64,000 nt of DNA from Molanna angustata (Eukaryota; Arthropoda; Insecta; Trichoptera; Molannidae), in contig OY754977.1 of assembly GCA_963576475.1 (NCBI GenBank), positions 17,618,033-17,682,032 of the forward strand. Direction: 5' to 3'. The position numbers and the translations under genes are program-made. Numbering within the stretch: the first letter of the stretch is position 1; every line of letters starts with the position of its first letter. Under the pieces are notes generated by a model. It worked only from the letters and a program-made list of their open reading frames with translations. It made no database searches and was not told where the DNA came from. This document shows positions 44,801 through 53,899 of this stretch, piece after piece.

Positions 44801-44990
44801 TACAACTATCTCAGTTACCTACCTAACTATACCTATACAAATATAAATAAACAAGCAGGTAGGTATTCAAAGGTAATATAACTATAATATTATGTATAAG
44901 TACCTACCTACAATACCTACTTCTAGCTCAGGACTGGATCGGTCAAGAATATTTTCTAAAATTCTAATTGGATACCAACGCCTTTCTTAT
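41880..44990. other. AT-rich downstream DNA, no gene
   Basis: Unlike the other intergenic tracts, 41880-43740 holds almost no recognisable transposon and only scattered TACCTACC runs (42175-42250, 42345-42375, 42915-42928). It could be 3' UTR or downstream regulatory DNA of the zinc-finger gene. From 43780 TACC/GGTA runs become dense again (43995-44060, 44380-44530). Confidence 0.4.
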
Positions 44991-44993
44991 TCT

Positions 44994-45146
44994 GCCCCCC
45001 TAGACAATGTGTCATTTCGCTCAAGAAAAGATAACTCAATGTATGTAAGTGACAGTTGCCAGTCACGTGACAACTGTCGCTTCCATACATTGAGTTATCT
45101 TTTCTAGATTCTTTTCTTGAGTTAATGACACGTTGTCTAGGGAGGC
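44994..45146. mobile_element. Palindromic GCCCCCCTAGAC MITE
   Basis: Left GCCCCCCTAGACAATGTGTC and right GACACGTTGTCTAGGGAGGC are inverted ends. The arms pair through TTTCGCTCAAGAAAAGATAA and ACATTGAGTTATCTTTTCT to a GTCACGTGAC centre. A TCTTTTCT repeat disrupts the right arm near 45100-45115. No coding capacity. Confidence 0.87.
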
Positions 45147-45233
45147 TGATTCGTTTCAGAATACGAAAACGTCTAAAGCAACGGGCGACAGTCGATTTTA
45201 AGGATTTTATCCGCGCGGTGTGACGCGGTGTCG

Positions 45234-45470
45234 GCCTTCGTGGCTCAGTTGGTTAGATATCTGACTGCTGAGCCAAAGGTCCCGGGTTCGATTCCCGGTG
45301 GAGACACAGTTTTTAATTGTGTTTTCAGTCTGGCTCTGTGAGACGATTAATATCGTAAGTATCCAGAATGTGGCAACTTGTTATTGGGTGCGTGTTAAAT
45401 TAATATTTGACATAGTAGGTACCTACCTGTTAGTTGCCCGAGAAGTAATATTAAATAAATAAATAAATAA
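45234..45470 (+). repeat. tRNA-derived SINE, family 1, near full length
   Basis: A box TGGCTCAGTTGG (45241-45252) and B box GGGTTCGATTCCC (45284-45296). The body matches 2868-3083 closely (TTGTGTTTTCAGTCTGG, TTATTGGGTGCGTGTTAAAT) and ends with TTGCCCGAGAAGTAATATT and AATAAATAAATAAATAAG. A GTAGGTACC insertion inside the body (about 45414-45425) is a young low-complexity expansion. Confidence 0.88.
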
Positions 45471-45639
45471 GTAATGAGTCCCGTATATATTCATTTTGTA
45501 TCCCGTATATCAACATTTTGACATTTATCATATACCTACCTACCTACCTATACTAAAATTCAGACGGATAAATTAAGACGAATCAGAATAGGATATAATT
45601 ATCCTCAATTATGGTTGCTTTTCTTGGTTCAAGTTATAA

Positions 45640-45790
45640 ATCTGGCTCACGAAGTAAGGTTTCGGGTTCGATTCCCGATGTAGACGGATTTCAATTGTGT
45701 TTTCAGAATGTGGTATCTACTTAACTTGTTATTAGGTGTGTGTTAAATTGATATTTGACATAGAAACAATACCTGTTAGTTTTCCAAAAA
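45640..45790 (+). repeat. SINE family 1, damaged copy
   Basis: CTGGCTCACGAAGTAAGGTT retains little of the A box; B box GGGTTCGATTCCC (45664-45676) is intact. The body is shortened (TTGTGTTTTCAGAATGTGG, TTATTAGGTGTGTGTTAAAT). Confidence 0.72.
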
Positions 45791-45954
45791 TCAATATGTA
45801 CAAAATGAAAACAAAAACAAATATAAGTACCTACCTACCTAATCTTTACCTTAGTTATATTATCTTGAATAAAAATTGTTTGATAAATTGAACTAAAAAT
45901 ATGATTCTGGTAAAGAAAACATTACTATTACGATAAGAACAATATTCTGAAGGA

Positions 45955-46290
45955 AAAAAGTGACAGACGAGCATGTATGAGACGATGCATGGATGTGGGT
46001 TCTCTCTGCTTACCCCAATAAGGATATGCCGTGAAGATATGTAGGTATGTAAAAGTATTTGGTATATTTCTAAATGACAATATTAGGTACCTAGGTAGGT
46101 ATACATCACGGGAATGGAAGATTGAAAGTAATATTATAACTTTGGTAATGGACTTGAGATGGTTTGGTCACATAGAAGGAATGAAATACACGCCCGTGTC
46201 GTGTTTCCTTTTAGGAGGTAATGTATATATGCACACCTGTCGCTGGTTACCCCCACGTCGTGGGATATGCCGTGATGGTATACCTAAATG
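45955..46290 (+). pseudogene. RTE-like LINE 3' fragments
   Basis: 45960-46045 (ATGTATGAGACGATGCATGG, GGTTCTCTCTGCTTACCCC, ATATGCCGTGAAGATATG) and 46150-46190 (GAGATGGTTTGGTCACATAG, i.e. LRWFGHIEGM) are C-terminal pieces of the family at 10617. 46195-46290 carries the CACCTGTCGCTGGTTACCC block ending in GTGATGGTATAC. The pieces are out of the usual order, so more than one insertion is involved. Confidence 0.6.
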
Positions 46291-46299
46291 AATGAATGA

Positions 46300-47145
46300 G
46301 GTCTTGAAAAATGGGATTTAAACACGGAATCGAATAATAATTATGATCTTACTATAGGTACATGGACTCGTTGATACGCTGTTGCTGAGATCGCTAATCT
46401 AGGGGGCTTCTTGAGAAACTTCGTGCTACTATCAACTTATAACTATTCAATTTGCAATCGATTTTTCACTAGCATCCATTAAATTACTCAAATAATAACT
46501 TTAATTCTTAAAATAATTGTTGTATGGAGATGATAATTGTTATACTTGATATTTTTATACATAGGTATATATGTACTATTATTTGTACATTGTTAGCTTC
46601 AATTTGAAAAAATAAAAAATAAAATAAAAATAAAAAATATTAAATTTTCCTTAATTTTAATTTAGTTGACAGTCATGTTTTTGTTCTCTTTGGCACTTTA
46701 AGTGCAGTGTCTGCAAGGTTTTAGAGTTCTCCGGACTCTTCTTATGTTCTTCATGTGTTCTTTCAGAGTTTTGTAAGGGGCCGTTATTAGTCCCCATAAG
46801 TAGAATGGGTGGTTGTGGGGGAATAACAGTCATGTATAATATTATTGTTGCATCTAACCGAACAAAAATCAAATTTTATGAACGATCAGCCGGAAACGCT
46901 TTGTTTACTTTGTATGAAATACAAAATTGTTCAATGTTGAAAACACTTTGAACATGCATTGTCATCGGGAGTACACAAATTCTTTAAGTCGGAGCTCTAA
47001 CTGGTCAGGAAATAAGTTACAGACAGACAGACAGACACGTGAAGTTATAGAAAAGGGTGTGAAAATAAGGTCCTACAAAATTAATGGTTCAAATTTAACA
47101 CGGAAAATATTGATCATAGGTAGGTATCTATATTTCATTTTTACC
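46300..47145. other. Intergenic DNA, no gene
   Basis: AAATAAAATAAAAATAAAAA at 46611-46640 adjoins a minus-strand stretch (46872-46657) that resembles a LINE 3' end (CTTTAAGTGCAGTGTCTGC, AAGGTTTTAGAGTTCTCCGG), but too weakly to call. 47025-47040 has an ACAGACAGACAGACAGACAC microsatellite. Confidence 0.4.
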
Positions 47146-47735
47146 CGGCTCACTAACCCAAAGGGATATAGTGGGGAGTTATGATTTCGTAATTTTAAGG
47201 GTATTTTTTTATTGCAGATTCAACTAGGAGTATCATGCTGAGATTGTAGGTATTCTGAAAGTTTCATCACAATGTAGTGTGTGTGTGTGTTCTATATGCT
47301 GTGTGCTATATACGGCGTGTTTAATTTTCTTTATCGATTATAGACTAAAGTAGGTAGGTACTCGTTCGATTCTTTTCAAATTTTAATATGTAAGTATATC
47401 TAATACTCGCTTAGACCCCATTAGATTTTGAAGGATCTATTAATAGTGCTTCTCAATTTTTTCTACTGTCAAATATTTCAAAGTGACCCCAAGATCAGAA
47501 AACTTAAAATCTGAAATTTTTATTTTCAAATTGGTAAAAAGGCACATCACTTTCATAAAATGGCATTGATGAGTTATCAAGTTTTTATAATAAAACATTT
47601 AAATAAAAAATAATTTAACAAACTCATTTCATGAAAACGCTGAATATTTTCTATACAAAATTTGAATACTTACTTTATAGAATGACTTGTTAGTGAGGAG
47701 TTTAGCGTTGGCCACAACCCACTCATTTTAAAGAC
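47146..47735 (+). repeat. Middle repeat R, copy 1
   Basis: CTCACTAACCCAAAGGGATA, TAGTGGGGAGTTATGA, ATTGCAGATTCAAC, GAAAGTTTCATCACAATG, a GT microsatellite, GCTATATACGGCGTGT, ATCGATTATAGACTAAAG and finally TAGCGTTGGCCACAACCCAC in that order. Copies 2 and 3 at 50204-51205 and 55770-56243 share the order. The last module is also the CACAACCC module of the 14600 element. No coding frame is conserved. Confidence 0.82.
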
Positions 47736-47789
47736 TTAATATGATCTTGTATCAATAGGTTGGTACAACTACAATTTATACGCTGTTGA

Positions 47790-47882
47790 GTTTAATCGGT
47801 CGAGGCAGGATTCAAACCGCGTCCAATGAATAATTAAACCAGCGAGCTAGCCGCTCTGGCAATGACCCATCTGATCAAGAGT
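47790..47882 (-). repeat. SINE family 3, truncated copy
   Basis: Minus strand: GATGGGTCATTGCCAGAGCG (A-box region), GGCTAGCTCGCTGGTTTAAT, then CGCGGTTTGAATCCTGCCTC and GACCGATTAAAC. Only the head and the beginning of the body remain. Confidence 0.72.
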
Positions 47883-48248
47883 CATTGGAAAATGGATAGA
47901 TAGGTACCTACCAAAATAATAATTTAGCACCAGGCGCTCAACAACCTAGATACGGTCCAGTTTGTGATAGGCTCTCTCTGTGGAGACTGGCCTGTCAGCA
48001 CGACATTATGATTTATGAAGTCTCAGATTTCGAGGTCCGAAATCAAAAAGTGCTGGGATATTGCGAAAGAGAGGTGAACTCATCAATGCTCAATTCATTG
48101 ATACCTGTACCTATATTATATACATATCTACCTATATACAAATAGGTAGGTACATATACCTATATACTTAATTTTAGTTTAACTATTTTCTTACAGCACC
48201 CACGAGATACAAAAGACACACTTGGTTGTAAAACATGACTTTAGTGCC
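47883..48248. other. Intergenic DNA, no gene
   Basis: No feature recognised. TACC runs occur at 47907-47912 and 48140-48150. Confidence 0.4.
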
Positions 48249-48249
48249 G

Positions 48250-48445
48250 ACCGCCGTGGCACAGTTGCTAAGCCGTGGTTTCTGTGCGAGCGTCCTGGGT
48301 TCGATCTCCAGCAGAGCAGTAATTTATTCAAATTGATTTCTCACCCTAATATTGCTTCTCTGGGCTGGAAACACTGGTTAGTCGGAAGAAATTGGCATCT
48401 GGCAATAAACTCGCCACTTGCGCCGGGTGTAACAACTTATCAAAA
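48250..48445 (+). repeat. tRNA-derived SINE, family 2
   Basis: A box TGGCACAGTTGC (48257-48268) and B box GGGTTCGATCTCC (48298-48310), then TTATTCAAATTGATTTCTC and TGCTTCTCTGGGCTGG. The 3' tail is GTCGGAAGAAATTGGCATC, GGCAATAAACTCGCCACTTG. The tail repeats the ending of LINE family J (GGAAGAAATTGCC, GGCAATAAGCCCGCCAG). Confidence 0.83.
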
Positions 48446-48535
48446 TAAGTAATGCTTCCTTTCCTAATTTAAGCTAGAAGCTAGTGTTTAGGAAATAAAT
48501 TACAACAAATTTACTTAAATCAACTTTCAATTAGG

Positions 48536-49533
48536 TAGGGGAAGGACGGGTAAGGTGGCCACCTTACGTTTTGAATGACTACTTTTTCAAAAATATCAAC
48601 ATTTTTTAACTTTAAATTTTGTGGGTATACTTTAAAACTAATGTAGGTTAAATATCGAACTGTTATTTTTACTTATATCAAAAAGTTTAAGAATATTCTT
48701 AATTTAAAACTAAAATAGGAAATTGACCACTTTACCTACCCAGGTCAGGTAAAGTGGCATACTAACAACAAGTATAAAAGTAAGTGCATTTATGTATCAA
48801 TTTTTTTTCATTATTTAACCTAAGAAAATAAATAAGATCCAATATCAGTCATATAATGTCAGCTGCTGCGACGTTCATTTATACGTATTTAGCATATGTC
48901 CAAAATGAAATATTTTGAAAAATGACAAAAATACTACTAAAGCGCGTAAAGTGGCCTACCAGGTCACTTTACCTACACCCTAAGTGGACCACTTTACCCA
49001 TAATGGAATACATAGAAAAAAATTAACCAAAAATGTCAAATGAGGTAAAACGGACTTTGTTTACATTAATTTAATTAGTTCGATAGAGATACTAAACCGT
49101 TATAATATTGAAATATTTTATATTTATATTTAGTACTGATATTGGTTTCAAAGTTTAAATAGCTCACCTTAGATCAGCCCCCCTAGACAACATGCCATTT
49201 AAGCTAAGCGTTATATCGCTAAGCGATAGTAAATGTATGGAATTGGTAGCTATGACATCACGTGACAGCCACCAATTTCATACATTTCTATCGCTTAGCG
49301 ATATAACGCTTAGCTTTAATGACATGTTGTCTAGGGGGGCAGGACCACAGAATTCATCTTTTTTGCAATATTTTTTTTTCCCGCGAACTGAGCGTGTCGC
49401 CTGTCACTGGAGCAATATGTCGTCGGCTAATGAATAGTTTCTATTGGTTTAAATCTATGGCGACATCTTAATTTCTGTGTAATATTCAATGACCACTTTA
49501 CCTGCCTGGGCCACATTAGCGACCTTTCCCCTA
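48536..49533. mobile_element. Second pogo-like non-autonomous element
   Basis: Ends TAGGGGAAGGACGGGTAAGG...GTGGCC and, read inward from the right, TAGGGGAAAGGTCGCTAATG...TGGCC form about 25-bp imperfect TIRs. Subterminal ACTTTACC/GGTAAAGT motifs occur in both orientations at 48725-48760, 48950-49000 and 49490-49502, the arrangement also seen in the element at 33660. No transposase reading frame is left. The palindromic MITE at 49177-49340 is inserted in it. Relationship to pogo is inferred from architecture. Confidence 0.6.
49177..49340. mobile_element. Palindromic GCCCCCCTAGAC MITE, variant interior
   Basis: GCCCCCCTAGACAACATGCC at the left and GACATGTTGTCTAGGGGGGC at the right. The arms continue as AAGCTAAGCGTTATATCGCT and AGCGATATAACGCTTAGCTT, sequence not present in the other copies, and meet around ATGACATCACGTGACAGCC. 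The arms are nearly identical over about 75 bp. No coding capacity. Confidence 0.9.
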
Positions 49534-49539
49534 GGTACT

Positions 49540-50203
49540 CTCTTCTTTGGGGTGGTGTTGCTTGGAAGAATCTGGCATTTGGCAATGAACTTGTCATTTT
49601 CACAAGATGCAAGAACAATGTACTGTGTTACATTAAATAATATTTCGCATGACGCTTATCCATATTGTTTTTGTTTCGATAAAAAAAATCATGTTTATAT
49701 GAAAATACCTACGAATTTTCAATTGTTGCGTTGTATGGAGAGAAAAAATATTTTTAGCCATGAAGTTATTACTTAACATTTATATTGCTTGTTTTTTTTA
49801 TAAACTCAACATCTTTTTCATCAACAGCATCAATCATTTGACCTTTTCAAAACACTTCTATGTAACTCCTTTTGTCTAATTATCACAAGGATATATTTTT
49901 TCTGTCAAATATATACCTACCTAATGATAACGAGTCATAAAATTTAACGACCCGTAAAAATGATGGCAAAAGACACTTTAATGTTATTATTACAGGTACT
50001 CACCTACCCATTGATTTGCGAATTCAATTTTTATGCACATTTTAGAATGAGATTTTAGCAATCTTTAGACCAATTTCACGCCCCATTATTTAAACTATTA
50101 AAAAAGTAATGACAGACTAAATTCAGATGATAATTAAACCAGGCACTTTGGTGGTAATTTGTCTAGGTTCGATTCTCACTTCACGTAGGTCATTTTATTT
50201 TTA
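49540..50203. other. Intergenic DNA with SINE 2 tail
   Basis: 49548-49612 (TTGCTTGGAAGAATCTGGCA, GGCAATGAACTTGTC) is a family 2/LINE J 3' tail fragment. The remainder is AT-rich with no gene recognised. Confidence 0.45.
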
Positions 50204-51205
50204 CTCCTCACTACCCCAATTGAATATCGTGGAGAGTTATGAATTCCCAATTTTTCAAGGCTTTTTTATTGCAGATTATCAACTGGTATCATGATGAGAT
50301 TGTATTTTGAAAGTTTCATCACAATGTATCTGTGTGTGTGTGCTGTGTGCTATGTACGGCGTATATACCTATATATTTTACTCCTCACTACCCCAAGAAG
50401 ATTTAGTAGGTAGTCATGACTAGCGTCTACAATCCGCATTTACCATTCCGCATTCTGTTTCGGTTGGCTCTCTGATTGGTTGTAGTCTCGTAGTATTGAG
50501 TCAAATGAGCTGTGAAATTTTATATTAAATGCAAAAAATTAAAAATAATATGTAAATTTAATTTATTATAATTTATAATTCAATTTATAAAGCTACTCGC
50601 TCACGCGAGTCACTATTATTATTATTAACCAACTTAAACCTAACCCAAGAATGCAAAATAAGAAGAGCTGGGACTAGACGCACTGTAGTCATGAAATCGC
50701 ATTTTCAAGGTTATTTCTTTATTGCAAATCATTAACTAGTATCATACTGAGATTGTATTCGGAAAGTTTCATTACAATATATCTGCATGGGTGTGCTGTG
50801 TAAGGCGTGTTATTCTACTTTATCGATTATAGACTAAAGCTTCTACTCGATTCTTTTCACAATTTTGCAAATTTGTATAGGTATCCAATACTCGCTAGGT
50901 TCCCATTAGATGTTGAAGAGTATCCGATCAATGCTTCTCAATTTCTTTAACTGTCAAATATTTCAAAGTGACCCTAAGCTCAGGAAACATAAAATTTGAT
51001 ATTTTTATTTTCAAATTGCTAAAAAGGCACATTCATAAAATGGCATTGAATAATTTTCAAATTTTCATAGTAAAATATTAAAATCAAAAATAATTAAACA
51101 AAATCATTTCATGAATCATATTTTTCATACAAAATTTGAATATTTTTTAAAGTGACTTGGTAGTAAGGAGTATAGCGTTGGCCACAACACACTCGTTTTA
51201 ATAAT
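50204..51205 (+). repeat. Middle repeat R, copy 2, duplicated start and interrupted
   Basis: The start module TCCTCACTACCCCAA occurs twice (50204 and 50385). The first run reaches the TGTGCTATGTACGGCG module and then the second begins. The second is broken by the insertion at 50420-50684 and then continues (GAAATCGCATTTTCAAGG, ATCGATTATAGACTAAAG) to TAGCGTTGGCCACAACACAC at 51172-51191. Confidence 0.75.
50420..50684. mobile_element. Short Mutator-like element with 10-bp target duplication
   Basis: GTAGTCATGA flanks the segment on both sides (50410-50419 and 50685-50694). Outside these, repeat R is continuous. The ends CTAGCGTCTACAATCC and, inward from the right, AGTGCGTCTAGTCCC are imperfect inverted repeats. 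Inside, GCTCACGCGAGT and AACCTAACCC match the interior of the 1095-1703 element, so both belong to one family. No coding frame. Confidence 0.7.
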
Positions 51206-51299
51206 GATGGATTTGATAAGTAATTTAAAAGCGCTGTTCACAAAAATTACGAACTTCATAAGGTATCACTATTGGGTTATGTGGGTACCTATTTATGTA

Positions 51300-51358
51300 G
51301 AGGAGACAAATGTGAACTACAGGAGACAAATGTGAACTACAGAAGACAAATGTGTACT
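51300..51358 (+). repeat. Short tandem repeat, ~20 bp x 3
   Basis: GGAGACAAATGTGAACTACA is present twice and a third unit (GAAGACAAATGTGTACTA) has three changes. Confidence 0.85.
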
Positions 51359-51389
51359 AACTAGATCAAATTTTAAATAAAAGGAAAAT

Positions 51390-51560
51390 CGAGTGTCGGC
51401 AGGGTAAGCGGATATTATGGCTCCGCAATGTACAAGAGTGGACTGGGATACGGACTGTGGAGGTGCTGTACAGAGCCGCTGGAGATATGGAAATGTACTT
51501 TGAATGATAAGTATTCAACGTCGGGGGACCGTACACGATACTAAAAGAAGAAAAAGACCC
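51390..51560 (+). pseudogene. LINE C-terminal remnant (EWTG type)
   Basis: The plus strand reads GKRILWLRNVQEWTGIRTVE, VLYRAAGDMEMYFE and, after two stops, FNVGGPYTILKEEK. It aligns with the end of the remnant at 26740-27045 (WLRNIREWTGFRTVEQIFRA). Confidence 0.68.
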
Positions 51561-51760
51561 TTAAAATATTTCGGAAAAATGTAACAATCATCTCAATATT
51601 GAAAGATATTTTTATTAAACATTTTTTTATATTTTACAATATTGCAAAATAAATTTACGACATATATGATATTTTTTTTTCTTTCTTATTTTCTTTTAAT
51701 TTATTCTTTTGTTGCTGTATTTTATTATTTTTCACGACAACTCGTGTTTGAAAAATTTGA

Positions 51761-51829
51761 ACGACCGTTTCGGCTTATAAGGCCATATTCAACCAGTTCA
51801 ATGTGGCCTTGTAAGCCGAAACGGTCGTC
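51761..51829. repeat. Hairpin with CGAAACGGTCG ends
   Basis: The arms 51761-51789 and 51801-51829 pair almost perfectly (ACGACCGTTTCGGCTTATAA against TTGTAAGCCGAAACGGTCGT) around an 11-bp loop. Each arm, read outward, contains GGCC..AAGCCGAAACGG, resembling the helix II plus GAAA half of a hammerhead, but without a proper CUGANGA box. Penelope-like termini are a possible source. Confidence 0.72.
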
Positions 51830-51920
51830 AGAAGACAAAAATTGGTCGAAATACATTTTATTCTTGTTAGTTCAAAAAATAAATCAATAATAATAGAATA
51901 CCTACTTATTTGTAAATACA

Positions 51921-52268
51921 TAGTGATGAGAAAAAGTCTTGCAAGTCGAGCAGAATCGTTGCAAGTCCAAGACCAAGACCAGTCTATGCAAGAGTTTGCG
52001 GTCTTACCAAATTTCATAAACTTATATATTTTTAATGAAAAAGTAAGCAATCAACTACGTAGGTACTATCGACATTTTACTCTAGGTAATTTTGAAATTT
52101 CTGAATTTTAACAGAAAAACAAAAAAAATGTAAAATAACAAGACCTGCAAGGCTTGTTAGACCATGACCAATACTCGATTGAGTATGCAAGATCAAGATC
52201 GAGACCAAGGGTGCAAGACTATGACCAATACCCGGTCTTTCTCTTGGTCTAGCCTTTGCTCATCACTA
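51921..52268. mobile_element. Possible hAT-like MITE
   Basis: TAGTGATGAGAAAAAGTCTT and, inward from the right, TAGTGATGAGCAAAGGCTAG are inverted ends. The interior repeats GACCAAGACC and CAAGTC motifs. TATTTGTA lies outside both ends (about 51907 and 52267) but not at exact spacing, so a target duplication is unproven. TAGTGATGxGCAA ends are common among hAT elements. Confidence 0.55.
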
Positions 52269-52365
52269 TTTGTATAAACCAACAATTTTTAGGCAGGTAG
52301 GCACATAAATTTTATTTTTATATATCACTTAATTACATTTGTAGGTACCTACAATCGGTTTAGGA

Positions 52366-52385
52366 GCGACCGTTTCTTCATCAGG
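52366..52385 (-). ncRNA. Hammerhead-like core without helix II
   Basis: Minus strand CTGATGAAGAAACGGTCGC has CUGAUGA followed by GAAAC and GUC, the three conserved strings of a hammerhead, but with no helix II between the first two. It shares GAAACGGTCG with the hairpin at 51761. As it stands it cannot fold as a standard hammerhead; a decayed or deleted copy is likelier. Confidence 0.25.
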
Positions 52386-52734
52386 ATAAATGACAACTGA
52401 CTCTCAATTGTATTGTAGGTACCGCAGAACGATGATTAAGGAAGGAGGTTAGTGTAGAGTTGTGATGGTGACAGATAAAATATCAATAATAAAACTTTAT
52501 CGATACTACATTAATTATTTATTGTTCAGTGACGCCTAAACTAACTATTTAAAGTTGTAAAAATATACTTGTGTTTGAGTCAAAGGTGGTTGGTAAACCT
52601 TCATGTCTTCACGAACGTGGCGTGTTTTGTTATGTAAATTTTACATTATCATCTCAGCGACAATGATCGATCATTTATATAACTACATCACATCAATTAT
52701 TATTACTTGAAGTGTTACCTAACTACTTATGTAC

Positions 52735-53170
52735 CTACCTACCTTTTTTAATAAAGTTGAATTACTTTTCAAAATGTCTAATATTTTTGCATACTTTTAA
52801 ACAAGGCTTGTTGTCCTTGGAAAATCGTCGCACAATTATTCACTTAACTTTTTTATACAAATTGCTTAATAATATGGTAGACTCTCCTGATCTTTTGAAT
52901 GGGATAGGTTTTAATTGTCCTCTCCGAAGTTCTTGGACATCTCTCACTTTTAGAATGCCCAGGTGCACCACGAACTATGCTCAAAGTTCCTTTCTCCAAA
53001 GAGCATGTGGAAACTTCAACACCTTTTTTAACAACATCGATATGAATCTTACCTAATTTAACAAGTTCAGGAGAGTGTTGAGGGTTTCAATCGCTGGGAG
53101 GGTGGACTGTCGTATGAATTGTGTGCATTTTCTCCTCTCCCATTATCTCCTCCTTTTCCTATTTCCCTCG
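52735..53170 (+). pseudogene. LINE C-terminal remnant with 3' UTR
   Basis: A plus-strand frame reads GLLSLENRRTIIHLTFLYKL, LNNMVDSPDLLNGIGF, CPLRSSWTSLTFRMPRCTTN and YAQSSFLQRACGNFNTFFNN, then a stop at 53054-53056. 'LExRRxxxxLxFLYKLLNxxVDSPxLL...Y...SFxxRxxxxxN' is the C-terminal module of jockey/R1-type LINEs. A long UTR with CTCTCCCATTATCTCCTCC follows. The upstream RT is absent. Confidence 0.75.
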
Positions 53171-53899
53171 AAGTACCACCAAGCAATGACAACTTTGTGT
53201 TCTTTTACTTTTTAATTTAGATTTAAGAATTTGTACATATATATGATAGTTGTTTGTTTATTATTGTTAAGTGCACTTCACTATTTAGTAATAAGCTGAA
53301 AACAGTTTTTGGTCCTTGATTTGTTTTGTGTATGTAATTAATTGTACTCTGTTATGACTGTTTTGTTTTGGGTTTGGGATTGCTTAATAGTTTATTGTTT
53401 GAGGTGAGCTATTCACGAAATATAGAATTTGTCCAAAATTATTTTTATATTCCAACCAAGCATATTCGTTTTTTAAAGCAATTAGGGACTCTGGTATATA
53501 GCCAATATGTTAATTTAAATAAATGGTAGTAGGTTGGTACATAATTGGAAAATAGGGGACAAGGATTGGATAAGGAGATATAATTAAGTGCTATTTGAAA
53601 ATAGATGGTGTTGGAGATCTCTTCACACTTCTTATGAATGTAATTGATTTTGAATTGATTTTGAATTGATTTTAAATTGATTTTAAAGAATGTTTTGAGT
53701 TCCACAAAAATGGCGTAGGTAGGTACATGAGATTGTCAACATTCGAAGAAAAAAAAACACACTTAATTGTTGTTTTGTTCACACATTCTGTAGCTAGAAA
53801 CTGTTATTATTGAAATAGTGCCCTTATGTGTAAGCATTTAGTGACATCAATTTTCTCCCACTGAAAGTTCAACAGCATTTGTTATTATTTTTTTCCTTC
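53171..53899. other. Intergenic DNA, no gene
   Basis: The first part may still be LINE 3' UTR. TTGATTTTGAATTGATTTTG (53645-53685) is a short 12-bp tandem. No gene. Confidence 0.4.

Noticed and set aside
46657..46872. LINE 3' end on the minus strand
   Set aside because: Some words resemble known LINE ends, but the A-rich tract is on the wrong side and no copy in the window supports it.
53445..53705. 86-residue minus-strand ORF
   Set aside because: Its N-terminal part is a 12-bp tandem repeat and no domain is seen.
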